Source of the DNA: an uncultured Verrucomicrobiota bacterium
GTDB lineage: Bacteria > Verrucomicrobiota > Kiritimatiellia > CAIVKH01
NCBI GenBank assembly: GCA_937873455.1
Contig: CALMYG010000001.1
Span: 1-64,000, forward strand
Reading direction: 5' to 3'
DNA: 64,000 nucleotides
Of the stretch, positions 54,201 to 63,574 are shown piece after piece (position 1 is the first letter of the stretch; every line of letters starts with the position of its first letter). Position numbers and translations under genes: made by a program. A model generated the notes under the pieces. It was not told where the DNA came from and searched no databases. It was given only the letters and a program-made list of their open reading frames with translations.

Positions 54201-57200
54201 GCGGTCCCATCCCCGCCCCACATCGTGGACAGGCGGTCGTAGGTGAATAGTGTGTTGGCAAAAACCCAGGCGCTGGTGGTCGCGCTACCCGTACTGGTGG
54301 TCGAACTTAAGGCCTCATTAAAGTTGGCGATGTTGTTGGTGGCAACAAACGGTACCGTGATGTTGAAATTGGTGTCGGCGGTACCCGCCGAGGCTCGCTG
54401 CAGGCCGCTGTAGTCATCATAGGCATTCAGCATGAGCGTCATGCCGGCATCTGCCAGCACCCCGTCGAATACAAAATACCGTTCCAAATCGCCGACCGAC
54501 TGGGCGGAGGCGATGGTGGTGTTGGTCAACACCCGCAGAGGACGCGATCCGAGCGTCGGGGCATTGGTGTCATCATCGTACACATAGAACCGCAGGGGTT
54601 CGTTGATGGTAATGGCACGGGTGACGGGAACCGCCGCACCGCCGCCGGGCGCGGTGACCGTGGCCCCTCCCGGATCGGTTTCCGCCGAAACGGTGACAAA
54701 GTACTGCAGTTCGAAGTCGATGTTGGTGATGTTGAAGGCGGCAAACTGGTAGGTGGTGACCGAGGTTGCGCCGTTCACTCCGAAGGCGTTGGTGAAAAAA
54801 CGGTCGAGGTTGAACGGGTTGGTGGCCGCGCCGATGGCCAGCGGGTCCCAGTTCGGCGTGATGCGACCATCCGGTGATCCGATGTGGTTCGTGGTGGTAT
54901 TCTGCACAAACACGCCGGAGGGACTGTCCCAACGCACCGCGAAATCAATCAAGCCCGCCGATTTGAGTTCGGCGTCGCTCAGGTTGGTAATGACCATATC
55001 ATAGACCGCCGAATTGTAGTTGGTGCCGATGTACACCAAGGTGGGAACCGGTCCGTTATCCTCGTGCCAGTTGTCGGGCAGGTTCCACATGACCTCCTCC
55101 CAACTCGGGCCGATGCGCACATGATCAAAATAGCAGTCGCCCAGACCCTCGCCGATGATTTCGATACCGTCGATGCGGTCGATATGAACATTGTTCATTT
55201 CCACCAACCAGGCATTTTCCCGGTTTGGATCAGCATGGGCGAGCTGGTCGGTGGTGTAGGCCCGGACCTTGAATTCCTTCGCGTCAAAGTCGTAAAGCGC
55301 CACCAGCAGGTAATCGTTACCGAAACCGGTGTTGAGGGTATACCCGGCGTTCGATCCATCCAGACGGTTGGTGCGTGTCGTTCCATTGTGATCCAGGCTC
55401 AGCTTGTTGTCGGCAACTCCGAAGGCTTTGCCAAAGAAGCCGGTCACCGAATTATCCCCTGCCCCGCCGCTCGCCGCGCCATTGAGGATATTCACGCCGA
55501 AAAAGGCGTTTTGCGCGGTGGCGCCAAGATTCACCTTGATGGCGAAATATAACTTGCCGCTGGTGCGAGGCGGGAAATTGCGGTGCGCGGAACGTTTCGT
55601 CGTAGAGTTCAAATAGCCCTGCCGGGTTCCGGTATCTTCGGGATACGCCCCGAACGCGGGGAAATTACCGTTGGATACATCGACTTGGCCGCTCAAGGTC
55701 CCCCAGGCATTGGTCCAGCCGGTACCACCATTGGCGGCAAAAATATTGCCCGCACCGTAGTCGAACTTATCTTCGACGATGCCAAAGGATGCCGTGGCCG
55801 TGCTGCGCGGGTTTCCATTGTTGGTATTGATGTTGTATTCGGTTCCGCTGCCGGCGCCGTTGAATTCGAACACCCGGAAATGATAGGTCGAGCCGGGGAA
55901 CAACCCGGTAACTTCGACCACGGAACCGGTACCGCTGAATACGACAAAGTTGCCGTCGCCAAGATGTGAGCCGTTTCCGAAAACGGTATCGGCGGTATAG
56001 CTGGCGCCATCGACCGGATTTTGACTCACCGCGTTGGTTCCGCGTACAATCACGACGCGCCCCTGTCCATTGCCATTTTGCCAGGTCAACCCGATGCGAT
56101 TGGTACCAATAAGGGTGAAGACGATATCACTGGCCTGGATATCGGGCGCTTCGCAGGACGTCTCCGCCGTTGCGGTCGACGCGGCGTTGGTGTTGTAGTT
56201 GTAGGTTTCACCATCCGTGCCGTTCCACCGGAAGGCGAAAATGCGGAAGTGATAGTTTGAACAGGAAACCAACCCGGTGTGGAGATAGGTGGTTGCGCTG
56301 CCCGGAGTCACGAGCGACACCACGGCGCCATTGAGCGCCTGGTTGTTGGTGTAACTAACTCCGTCCATCGGCGCGGAGGTCACCGCGGCGAAGGATCGCA
56401 AGATCAGATACCCGCTGGCGGCAGGGCTGCCACCCGCCGCCACCCAGGTGTTGCTGATCGAGGTGTCGCCGGCGGTAAACGCGGCCAGCGCGGTCGCATT
56501 TTCGGCCGGCTCCGTGGACACGGTCCAGCGCGAGCCGATGGCATAACCGGCATTGGTGAAGTAATTGGGCGTGGCGCCGTTGTATTCGAAGATCGCGAAA
56601 TGATAGCGGGTGGCCGGTGACAAACCGGTCAGGCTGAAATTTGTTCCGCCGCCGTTGTACACCACCTTGTTTCCGCCGCCGAGATCGGTGGCGGCGGCGA
56701 AATTCGGATCGGCGCCGTAACTGGTGTTATCCAACGGCAGGAAATCAACCGCGGCGCCTTCCCGCGCGACCACGATCCGGTTTGCGCCGTTACCCGGCGT
56801 CCAGCCCACCACCATGCCCGTGGGTTCCACATCGCGGAAATTCATGCCGGACGCATGAACCGTCGGTTCATTGGTGAAGAGATTGAGCAACCCTTCCCAT
56901 GACGTGGCAACACGCACCTCATCAAAACATACCGTTCCTTCTTGGCGGGCGGCCAACCGGATGCCGTTCACCGAGCCGATGGCGACGCTGGGCGTGTTGG
57001 TGACCTGCCAGGTCGGTTCGGTAAGCGGCAACACATCCGAATTATTATAGGCGCGGCCATAAACCCTGTTTGAACCAAAATCAATAACGCCGACATAGAA
57101 ATAGCCGGGATCGCCGGTGCCGTTGACCCCGAAGGTGCTGGCCACCGATCCGCCGTTGCCGCCGAGATCAATTCCGAAATTCGCACTGCCGAACAATTTG

Positions 57201-60200
57201 CCCGCGAACACAACCTCGGTGTTGTTACTCATGAAGGATATGCCGTTAAAACCATCGGCGTTACCGTCACTCTTGCGCACGGCCACGGCCATGAAAATCT
57301 TACCGGTACTAAACGTGGTGTTAAACGAACGAACCGTACGTAACTCGGTGTCGCCGGCGGTATTGCCGCAGGCTTTATTGCCAGCGGCCGCCGGATAATT
57401 ACCGGGTACGGTGAGATTACCGGCATCGATGCTGAAGCCGGCATCCGGATTGTTATCCCACGCGCCGGACCAACCGGAACCGCCGACCATGCCTTCAAGC
57501 GACCCGGTGGCATTGGTGAAGGGTTCCACGATTTCACCCGGATAGTATCCGAATACCCGCAAGTGAACCGTAACGGTTTGCGCCGCGTTGGTTTGGTCGC
57601 CGTTCAACGTGATGGTGGCGGTGTAGGTGCCCGGACTCAGGCCGGAGGCATCAATCGTATTGGTATGGCCACGAGAGGCGCCCGTGCCGGCAAGCACCCC
57701 GTTGGTCGGCGTTACCGTCAACCAACCCCCTGCCCCGCTGTAACTGATGCTGGCATTGTAATTCAAGGTGCCGGAGCCGACATTGGTCACGAAAAATTGG
57801 GGCCATGGATTGGTGCTCGTCACGGTTCCGAACGAAGAGGTTACGGCAAAAAAGGCGGGCGCACGGGACAAGCCGCCCAGGGTGTCGCCTAATACCACGG
57901 TAAAGCTGAACGCATTGGTGCCGATCGCATGATCGTTCACGCCGAAGTCCTCATCGTTATCAGCAACAACCACCCGGGCGGTCCAGACGCCGACATCGGC
58001 AAACGTCACGCCACTGACCACTTCCGCGCCGTTGCTGATCGACGACAAGGTGGTGGCCTCGCCGTCGGCAAACGGGATACCGGTAAATGCCTGGCGAAAC
58101 CGCAGCGCGCCATTGGGATCCCAAAGTTCAAAGTACGGTGAATTATCGGGTTGAACGGTATTGGTTCCATTGACGTTGATACCGCTGGTATCGCTGACCC
58201 GGCCCGTAATCGCCCAACCGGTTCCGGAGGTTAACTCATCGACCCGCACGGTATAGGAGCCTTCCGCGCCCCATATGCGGAAGTTTTGGATGGTGGGCGG
58301 CACGATATCGTCATCGAACACCACCAGCCAGCCATGTTGCTGGTCAAACAGCGTGCTTTGGTCATTCAGGCGGTCGTCATCGGCATCGCGCCAGGTCAGG
58401 GTCACGCGGTTGCTGCCCGGCACGCCCCATGAAGTGTTGGTCACCAGGTTTTCGATTTCCGTCGCGGAGAACGGGGTAATCCAGGACCACGCATTGGTGG
58501 CGTTCGCGCTGTAGGTGTTGGTAAAGGCGGAGCTACGGGTTGTATCCCATTGCAGCACGTTGCTGACGATGGCCGACCCGATGGTCAAACTGCTGTTGGT
58601 GAGGGCCGACTCGTTGCCCCGGTTCAACCCCGATCCGGCATCCCGGGCGCCAAAATAGAATACCAGAGGCGTTGATGCGGAAAGGTTGCTGGCCAAATAC
58701 TGGTCGGACAACCGATAGGAGATATTGGTGCCGCTGGTTCCACCCACCGCCCCGACCGCGGTGGTGTTGGAGGTAATGTGCATGTTGCGGGAAGCGCCAC
58801 TTTCCGGGGAATTAATCTGCATGATCGTGGGCGGATCCACATCATCGTCAAATACGGTAAAGGTGATCGGCGTGCCGTTGGACAAGGCGGCGATATTGAT
58901 CGCCTCAAAACCATTCGAGGAAACCGCGCTCCACCGCGCGGTGTACACCCCCAAGGTAATGGCCGCCGGCAAGACCGTGGCATGTCCGTTGTTGGAGGCG
59001 ATCAAGGTCAAGCCACCGGACTGGTAACTAAACGCCGAGAAGACCCGGTCGGTAAGGATTTCCGTCCCGGCGGGATTCATCAAATCAAAGTTCGGCAGGA
59101 AATACGGGGAAACCGTGTTGGTGGATTCCACGCCGTCGGCCGATCGCAGGGCCATGATGACCGGGAAGGCGCCTTGGTTCACCTGTGCATCGGAAACGTG
59201 ATTCGTGGTATTGCCGATGACATAATTCGTCGCATAGGGCGGTGTTCCGGTGATTTGGAGCAACTCATTCCAGTTGGTCGCGATGCGCACCTCATCCCAG
59301 CGAGTACCAACATTGGATTCCAATCGAATGCGGTTAATGCTGCTGATGGTGGCGTCGGCTTCTTCGACATGCCAGGTGCCCGGCTCCACCACCGGCACGC
59401 TTTCCGTGGCATTGGTGTAGAGCAACGCCTTGGCCACGTCATTCTCGAAATCGTACATCGCAATAATGGTATAATCAGTGTTGTTCGCCAGTTGGCGACC
59501 TGAGGCTGAGCCTACGGTGAGTTGATTCACCTGGAAGAATCCTTCGCCGAAAAACTTTTCTTCCGTCGCGTCGTCAAAGAAACTCAGGCCGGAATACTGA
59601 CTACCGCCGCCGTTATCGGTGCGCATCATGAATGAAACGTAGAGCCGTCCGCTGGTTACCGCCGCAAAATCCCGCCGGATGGAGGCATTGTTCCCGGTAA
59701 TACTATTCCCGCCGGATGCCGGATACCCGCTAATTGCGGTGAACAGGTTGGAAATCACCGTATAGGTGCCGAAGTTGGCGGTCCACCCGCCGCTCCAACC
59801 GGAGCCGCCGTTGCGCCCGCCCATGGTCAAGGCGTTGGTATAAGAGAACGATTCAACGGCCACGCCCGAAGGGTAAACGGGGTTTGCGGCAAAACCGGAC
59901 ACCCCCGGCGAGTAGTAGTTATTGTTAATGGAATAAAAAGCATAGTGGTTGGTCGTACCGGGGATAACCACATGTTCGAACGTTGAAGCCGCACCTTTAT
60001 AAAGAACGCGGCTGCCGTCGCTGCCCACGGCATCTCCCACATTGTAGAGCGTGTTATTGAGCGGCACGGATGGAGCGTTGGTTGCGCGATGCACGATGAT
60101 CACATCGTAGGAAACATTTTTTGTCCAAAACAGTCGCACAAACTCCGCTCCTTCACCCTGCACCACAACAGCGGTCGGGTCGGGAATGGCGCTGATCGTC

Positions 60201-63200
60201 CAGGCCACGTTGATGGTTTTGGGACTATTGGTCGTAGCGCTGTCGCCGGTGATGGTAATGGCGGCATTTGAAACGCCGACCGCCATGACGCCGACATTCT
60301 GCACGTGTGCGGTGTGGACATTACCTGCACCCGCCGCCGCGGTGAAGGTGTTGTTGCTCAAGCGAAGCCAGTTTACGTTGGTGGCCAGGCTGTAGGTCAT
60401 CGTTCCGAGGCCCACGTTGGTCACGCTAAATGCCTGCGCGACGGGAACGGAGCCCAACACGGAAGAGAACGAAAGCGACGTTGGGAAGTTGGATATGCCG
60501 CTTCCCGCCCCGGCGCCCTGAATATCAAAATTGTATGGATTTTTGCCGGTGCTGGTCGTGTTGGTAAAACTCAAACTGGCCGAACGCAGGCCTACCGCCG
60601 ACGGATCAAAGGTGATTTGGAAGGTGGTGATGGCTCCCGCGGCAATCTCATCCGCCGGCTGCGTGGTCACGCTGAAATCGGCGGCGTGACTACCACTGAC
60701 CGTGACATTGCCAAGACCCACCGGGCGGTTTCCGGTGTTGGTGATGGAAAATGTTCGTGTCAGCGTCGCCCCCGCCACTCCTACATTACCGAAGTCGGTG
60801 TGATCGGTCAGGCTCGGCGTGGAGTCGCCGTCGGCGATGATTTGATCGTTGCCGCGCACGTCAATGTTCCGGGTAATGCCGGTACCCTGAATCAAGAAGG
60901 TGTACGGCGTCTTGCCGGTTACCGTATTGGTAAACGTCAGCGTGGTGTTGCGCGTGCCGTCGGCGCCGGGATCGAAGGTGATCTGAATGTTGGTCGATCC
61001 GCCGGCGGCGAGGGTGGCGGGCAACTGGTTCACTACGGTGAAGTCAGCGGCATTCCCGCCGGAGAACGAAATGTTGCCCAAGCCAACGGCGGCGATTCCC
61101 GCATTGGTAAAGGTATAGGTCCGGGTCAAGCTACCACCGGTGGTCAGCACATCGCCAAAGTCGGTATGATCAGCCAGACTCGGGGTCGTTGATCCGTTGG
61201 CAATGATCAGATTGTTGCCGCGCGCCTCGATGTCGGGCCCCCCGGCGGCGGTAAAGACTAGATAGAGATCGCTTCCATCATTCGTGACGCTGAACGTCCC
61301 GCCACCCAGGGCCGGCGTGAACGATGTCGTGTTGAACGTGAATTTGTTCGCGGCGAATCCACTCACACTACCACCGTCCACGATACGCCAGGAGTGGTTG
61401 ACGCTGTTATCCCAACCGGTGACCGAGGAAGAAATCAATGTAATTTCAAATGGATTTCCGGAGGTCGCATCGACGGAAATCGCGCCGGTTCCGTTGCTGA
61501 CGGACAACAAGTCCCAATTTGTTCCCGGCGTGCCGGCGACGTTGTTGATATTGAAAATAAGCCGTCCGTTTTGACCGAGCGACAAGGTCATGGACCGCAA
61601 GGTGTTGATTGAATTGGTCGCGATGCCCGGGGAAACAATCCCGTTCACCGTCAATTGACCGACCGTTCCCGTTCCGGTCAAGGTGCCGCCTGATGAAACG
61701 GTATGGGCGGAATTCGAAGATGTCCCGATCATGACCAGCGTGCCGGCTTCAATGGTGGTTGCCCCGGTATAGGTGTTGTTCGCGGCATTGGTCATGGTGC
61801 CGTCGCCGCGCTTGGTGATGCCGCCGCCGCTGCCGGTGATCGCGCCATTAAACAATACCCCGTTGGCATTGGTGATCACGCGCACCGCGCTTCCGAGATC
61901 GACTGTTCCATTAAAGGTCAAATTGCCGCTGCTGTTAATGGCCAACCCCAGTCCGCCGCTGATTGCCGTATTTTTGGCAACGGTTCTACCGGCGGTCCCG
62001 TCCGAACTCAGACGCGTATCGCCGGCCAAGGTCAGCGTTCCGCCGGCAACCAGTCCCGACCCCGATGCGTTAGGTCCCAGGCGCAGTTCGCCGGCATTGA
62101 CGGTGATGCTGCCGGTCATATCGCTGCTCGGGCGCAGAATGAAATGACTGCTGCCCTCTTTTACAATCGCGCCGGAACCGGTGGTCAGGGTGGCATTGCT
62201 GATGGAGGCGCCGGAAGCCATTTCCACCGCCGTATTGTTTTCCACGGTCAACGTGCGGTTGGATAGGTTCAAGAGGCCGGACAGGGTCAATGTCCCGGTG
62301 GTATGCCGGATGCGGGCGTTGCCATCCAAATTGATTTGTCCCCGGAGGTTTCCAGCTACCGTACTGTTGATCGCACCCACGCTGGCCACGCCATTGCCGA
62401 CGATGGCAATCGTTTCGGCGGGATACCCGCCGGTCACGTCGAGGTGCAACGTCGCACCATCGCGAACAAAGGTTCCGCCGGCGGTGGTTCCCAAGCCATT
62501 GGTGTGGGTGATGCGCAGCGTCCCATTGCTGACATAGGTGATGCCGCTGTAGGTATTATTGCCGGCCATGACCAACTCGCCGGCGCCTACTTTGGTAAGT
62601 ACGCCCGATCCACTCACCACATTGCTGATGATCAAGCTGCCGCCATCCGAGCGTATTGCGGCATTTTGTTGCAATACGACCGTGCCCGGTAACGTCACAT
62701 TTCCGCTTCCCGACGTTTTTTTCAAAGCACCGGTTCCGTTGGTGCCGGTTCCATAAAGGTTCCAAGAGCTCGGCCGTAACACCTCCCCGGCGGCATACGT
62801 CAATTCCACGGCGGCATTGGTGCCGATGTTCACCGTGCCGCTGTTCCCCATCGCATTGGTTCCCCCGCCAAAACGGACAATGCCTTTTTCAACCCAGATG
62901 GCTCCGGTGATCGTGTTGTTGTTGGTGATAACCACCAAGGTGTTCTCCTTCACCGCGATGCCGCCATCCCCGCCATCGCGGTTCAACACGCCATTAAGAT
63001 TCAAGGTGTGCCAGTTGTTACCCAGCACATCCATGAAGTTCCCCTTGAAGAAGATGTTGCTGTTAAACGTAAGGTTGCCGTCGTTGAGCCGAAACGTAAT
63101 CGGATTGGCATTAAAGGCGATGCCCACGTTAAAGACGTGGGTGGCGGTGCTGTTGTTGGTGATCCCTTGATTGGCGGCATTGAAGTCAATGCCTTGGGCG

Positions 63201-63556
63201 CCGTTCATCGTGCGGGCGGTGGTGGCATTAGCCGAGAATTGAATTGCCGCGGCGTTGTACCAGGAACCACCGTTCAGGGTCATGGTGGTCTGATGGTTGT
63301 TATCGAAACGTATGTGCCGATCGCCAAAACAGTCGGGTCGGTTGCGCGAGTTGTTCGGCCCCCACCCTGCGTACCACCATTGTGATGCGGGGGTACCGAT
63401 CTCGGCGCATGGCGAACCGCCTTCCTCCCAGTTACCGCTTGATGCCTCGTTGCGCCAGTCCACCGTCGTAGCCTGGAGGTGAAGGGGCAAGAGAACCACG
63501 ACGCCGGCTGTTACCAAGCTTAAGCGAAACGTATGGAGGACATGGTTTAAGGTCAT
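51212..63556 (-). CDS. giant exported surface protein with beta-helix, Ig-like and LamG-like modules (copy 1)
   Basis: A 4114-residue secreted protein. Signal peptide at 1-29 (VTAGVVVLLPLHLQA). Autotransporter-associated beta-strand repeats fill about 30-760 (GVLTKVGAGELVMAGNNTYS and similar). Two choice-of-anchor-D modules lie near 770-1010, a BACON-like domain near 1018-1115, then fibronectin-III and LamG-like modules in the same order as copy 2, ending in the same C-terminal domain. Large blocks near 2800-3000 (NLPDNWHEDNGP, AVRWDSPSGVFVQN, HIGSPDGRITPNWDP) are almost identical between the copies. It is about 600 residues longer, through extra DDD-containing Ig-like modules and an added LamG-like block near 3380 (VATSFETSEGWPN). 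The start follows GGAG; the preceding TSP3-type gene ends 18 bases upstream, so the two are co-transcribed. Likely cell-surface adhesion or matrix role. Confidence 0.85.
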   Translation of the reverse strand: MTLNHVLHTFRLSLVTAGVVVLLPLHLQATTVDWRNEASSGNWEEGGSPCAEIGTPASQWWYAGWGPNNSRNRPDCFGDRHIRFDNNHQTTMTLNGGSWYNAAAIQFSANATTARTMNGAQGIDFNAANQGITNNSTATHVFNVGIAFNANPITFRLNDGNLTFNSNIFFKGNFMDVLGNNWHTLNLNGVLNRDGGDGGIAVKENTLVVITNNNTITGAIWVEKGIVRFGGGTNAMGNSGTVNIGTNAAVELTYAAGEVLRPSSWNLYGTGTNGTGALKKTSGSGNVTLPGTVVLQQNAAIRSDGGSLIISNVVSGSGVLTKVGAGELVMAGNNTYSGITYVSNGTLRITHTNGLGTTAGGTFVRDGATLHLDVTGGYPAETIAIVGNGVASVGAINSTVAGNLRGQINLDGNARIRHTTGTLTLSGLLNLSNRTLTVENNTAVEMASGASISNATLTTGSGAIVKEGSSHFILRPSSDMTGSITVNAGELRLGPNASGSGLVAGGTLTLAGDTRLSSDGTAGRTVAKNTAISGGLGLAINSSGNLTFNGTVDLGSAVRVITNANGVLFNGAITGSGGGITKRGDGTMTNAANNTYTGATTIEAGTLVMIGTSSNSAHTVSSGGTLTGTGTVGQLTVNGIVSPGIATNSINTLRSMTLSLGQNGRLIFNINNVAGTPGTNWDLLSVSNGTGAISVDATSGNPFEITLISSSVTGWDNSVNHSWRIVDGGSVSGFAANKFTFNTTSFTPALGGGTFSVTNDGSDLYLVFTAAGGPDIEARGNNLIIANGSTTPSLADHTDFGDVLTTGGSLTRTYTFTNAGIAAVGLGNISFSGGNAADFTVVNQLPATLAAGGSTNIQITFDPGADGTRNTTLTFTNTVTGKTPYTFLIQGTGITRNIDVRGNDQIIADGDSTPSLTDHTDFGNVGVAGATLTRTFSITNTGNRPVGLGNVTVSGSHAADFSVTTQPADEIAAGAITTFQITFDPSAVGLRSASLSFTNTTSTGKNPYNFDIQGAGAGSGISNFPTSLSFSSVLGSVPVAQAFSVTNVGLGTMTYSLATNVNWLRLSNNTFTAAAGAGNVHTAHVQNVGVMAVGVSNAAITITGDSATTNSPKTINVAWTISAIPDPTAVVVQGEGAEFVRLFWTKNVSYDVIIVHRATNAPSVPLNNTLYNVGDAVGSDGSRVLYKGAASTFEHVVIPGTTNHYAFYSINNNYYSPGVSGFAANPVYPSGVAVESFSYTNALTMGGRNGGSGWSGGWTANFGTYTVISNLFTAISGYPASGGNSITGNNASIRRDFAAVTSGRLYVSFMMRTDNGGGSQYSGLSFFDDATEEKFFGEGFFQVNQLTVGSASGRQLANNTDYTIIAMYDFENDVAKALLYTNATESVPVVEPGTWHVEEADATISSINRIRLESNVGTRWDEVRIATNWNELLQITGTPPYATNYVIGNTTNHVSDAQVNQGAFPVIMALRSADGVESTNTVSPYFLPNFDLMNPAGTEILTDRVFSAFSYQSGGLTLIASNNGHATVLPAAITLGVYTARWSAVSSNGFEAINIAALSNGTPITFTVFDDDVDPPTIMQINSPESGASRNMHITSNTTAVGAVGGTSGTNISYRLSDQYLASNLSASTPLVFYFGARDAGSGLNRGNESALTNSSLTIGSAIVSNVLQWDTTRSSAFTNTYSANATNAWSWITPFSATEIENLVTNTSWGVPGSNRVTLTWRDADDDRLNDQSTLFDQQHGWLVVFDDDIVPPTIQNFRIWGAEGSYTVRVDELTSGTGWAITGRVSDTSGINVNGTNTVQPDNSPYFELWDPNGALRFRQAFTGIPFADGEATTLSSISNGAEVVSGVTFADVGVWTARVVVADNDEDFGVNDHAIGTNAFSFTVVLGDTLGGLSRAPAFFAVTSSFGTVTSTNPWPQFFVTNVGSGTLNYNASISYSGAGGWLTVTPTNGVLAGTGASRGHTNTIDASGLSPGTYTATITLNGDQTNAAQTVTVHLRVFGYYPGEIVEPFTNATGSLEGMVGGSGWSGAWDNNPDAGFSIDAGNLTVPGNYPAAAGNKACGNTAGDTELRTVRSFNTTFSTGKIFMAVAVRKSDGNADGFNGISFMSNNTEVVFAGKLFGSANFGIDLGGNGGSVASTFGVNGTGDPGYFYVGVIDFGSNRVYGRAYNNSDVLPLTEPTWQVTNTPSVAIGSVNGIRLAARQEGTVCFDEVRVATSWEGLLNLFTNEPTVHASGMNFRDVEPTGMVVGWTPGNGANRIVVAREGAAVDFLPLDNTSYGADPNFAAATDLGGGNKVVYNGGGTNFSLTGLSPATRYHFAIFEYNGATPNYFTNAGYAIGSRWTVSTEPAENATALAAFTAGDTSISNTWVAAGGSPAASGYLILRSFAAVTSAPMDGVSYTNNQALNGAVVSLVTPGSATTYLHTGLVSCSNYHFRIFAFRWNGTDGETYNYNTNAASTATAETSCEAPDIQASDIVFTLIGTNRIGLTWQNGNGQGRVVIVRGTNAVSQNPVDGASYTADTVFGNGSHLGDGNFVVFSGTGSVVEVTGLFPGSTYHFRVFEFNGAGSGTEYNINTNNGNPRSTATASFGIVEDKFDYGAGNIFAANGGTGWTNAWGTLSGQVDVSNGNFPAFGAYPEDTGTRQGYLNSTTKRSAHRNFPPRTSGKLYFAIKVNLGATAQNAFFGVNILNGAASGGAGDNSVTGFFGKAFGVADNKLSLDHNGTTRTNRLDGSNAGYTLNTGFGNDYLLVALYDFDAKEFKVRAYTTDQLAHADPNRENAWLVEMNNVHIDRIDGIEIIGEGLGDCYFDHVRIGPSWEEVMWNLPDNWHEDNGPVPTLVYIGTNYNSAVYDMVITNLSDAELKSAGLIDFAVRWDSPSGVFVQNTTTNHIGSPDGRITPNWDPLAIGAATNPFNLDRFFTNAFGVNGATSVTTYQFAAFNITNIDFELQYFVTVSAETDPGGATVTAPGGGAAVPVTRAITINEPLRFYVYDDDTNAPTLGSRPLRVLTNTTIASAQSVGDLERYFVFDGVLADAGMTLMLNAYDDYSGLQRASAGTADTNFNITVPFVATNNIANFNEALSSTTSTGSATTSAWVFANTLFTYDRLSTMWGGDGTALQGQDIEITATIPDADNDRVDDQMFLSNAVMGFIRLLDDDIDPPEPFTIHYAGAAGRPFFAATNGVAIGSGDTLIRGTYARRTGTGSNTVFAITDEELALAGSRALQLTFGARDVHSGILRGTSGDTNVVMSFSIGEDIFSGHIGGWNAGLSTPVNAPNVPQTNIWTFSDGFFSTTVITQLMAVTGPSGSGSNRVAVTIPDSDNDRTNDTATLYSATVGWLQVFDDDITGPLMSFADVVESTGGDTIVATSFETSEGWPNSNPSTSPWAVTNSYGIWSAEGVLHTTFDPKNTGIRRIGMLTNTFPQPFLQFPPVDNPGRISIYAARVSGGSGTPQIRLERRDGSAWTDLGARNVTNTSYEQLNWDIDMVNSLGVTLRMVRVDTGTSRSQVYLDDLSINSTPQWISADSITITWTEAVDDFSGINYYRVVPPVISSIPPLTTNDGVFFSAATTSAVIDITGNQGVLTGHVFAVDNDDDRPDDNAMGNYVTVLVRVDTNPPPRVGALRATDAASGDLFDTTIDESSEIKVEWSAFATEAEAAGWRNSDQEPLSPWDSYIITYYEVADTNGTPVANAVTTVLDRTLAAWSNTLHTHTFTNLVLSNLNFDAYYTIAIQGRDLAGNIGLATNVIGNTDRFAVTQAIARVGLGVNAFWTGPTNELVFRDYDVLYVESPFGFRNTMSNQWQLLMYTNRPTLVDTGAVGRVAPGLLTGTTYRFYRVAKQDRWQTNNLPRLGSPEVYATKGLSLNQGENWHSMFAFPDPATTNETLGTVAHVFGTNLLPRGVSSVFATKITWFGTTVSGDKLGSAPTATVWLANSGWTYLLGGAGSANDKRVPLNQGFLIELPISANPTNFPLIGRLPTQEIVHVISGAGASVTNPTYHILSHAMPERVSLIDLGISTNNGFVGGPNIGQSDEIRILSNSPTNNLGSGSLIAPKARIFWRTTDNTWREVIANIPASNYVIEPDDAVIFVRRHPTTITWTNRPVFYSPPTRNFTP
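51228..51265. repeat. 38-bp 3'-end block identical to 39515-39552
   Basis: Partner of the block in the other giant gene; see that entry. Both encode WTNRPVFYSPPTR. Confidence 0.9.
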
Positions 63557-63574
63557 GGCATGGACTCCGGTTCG

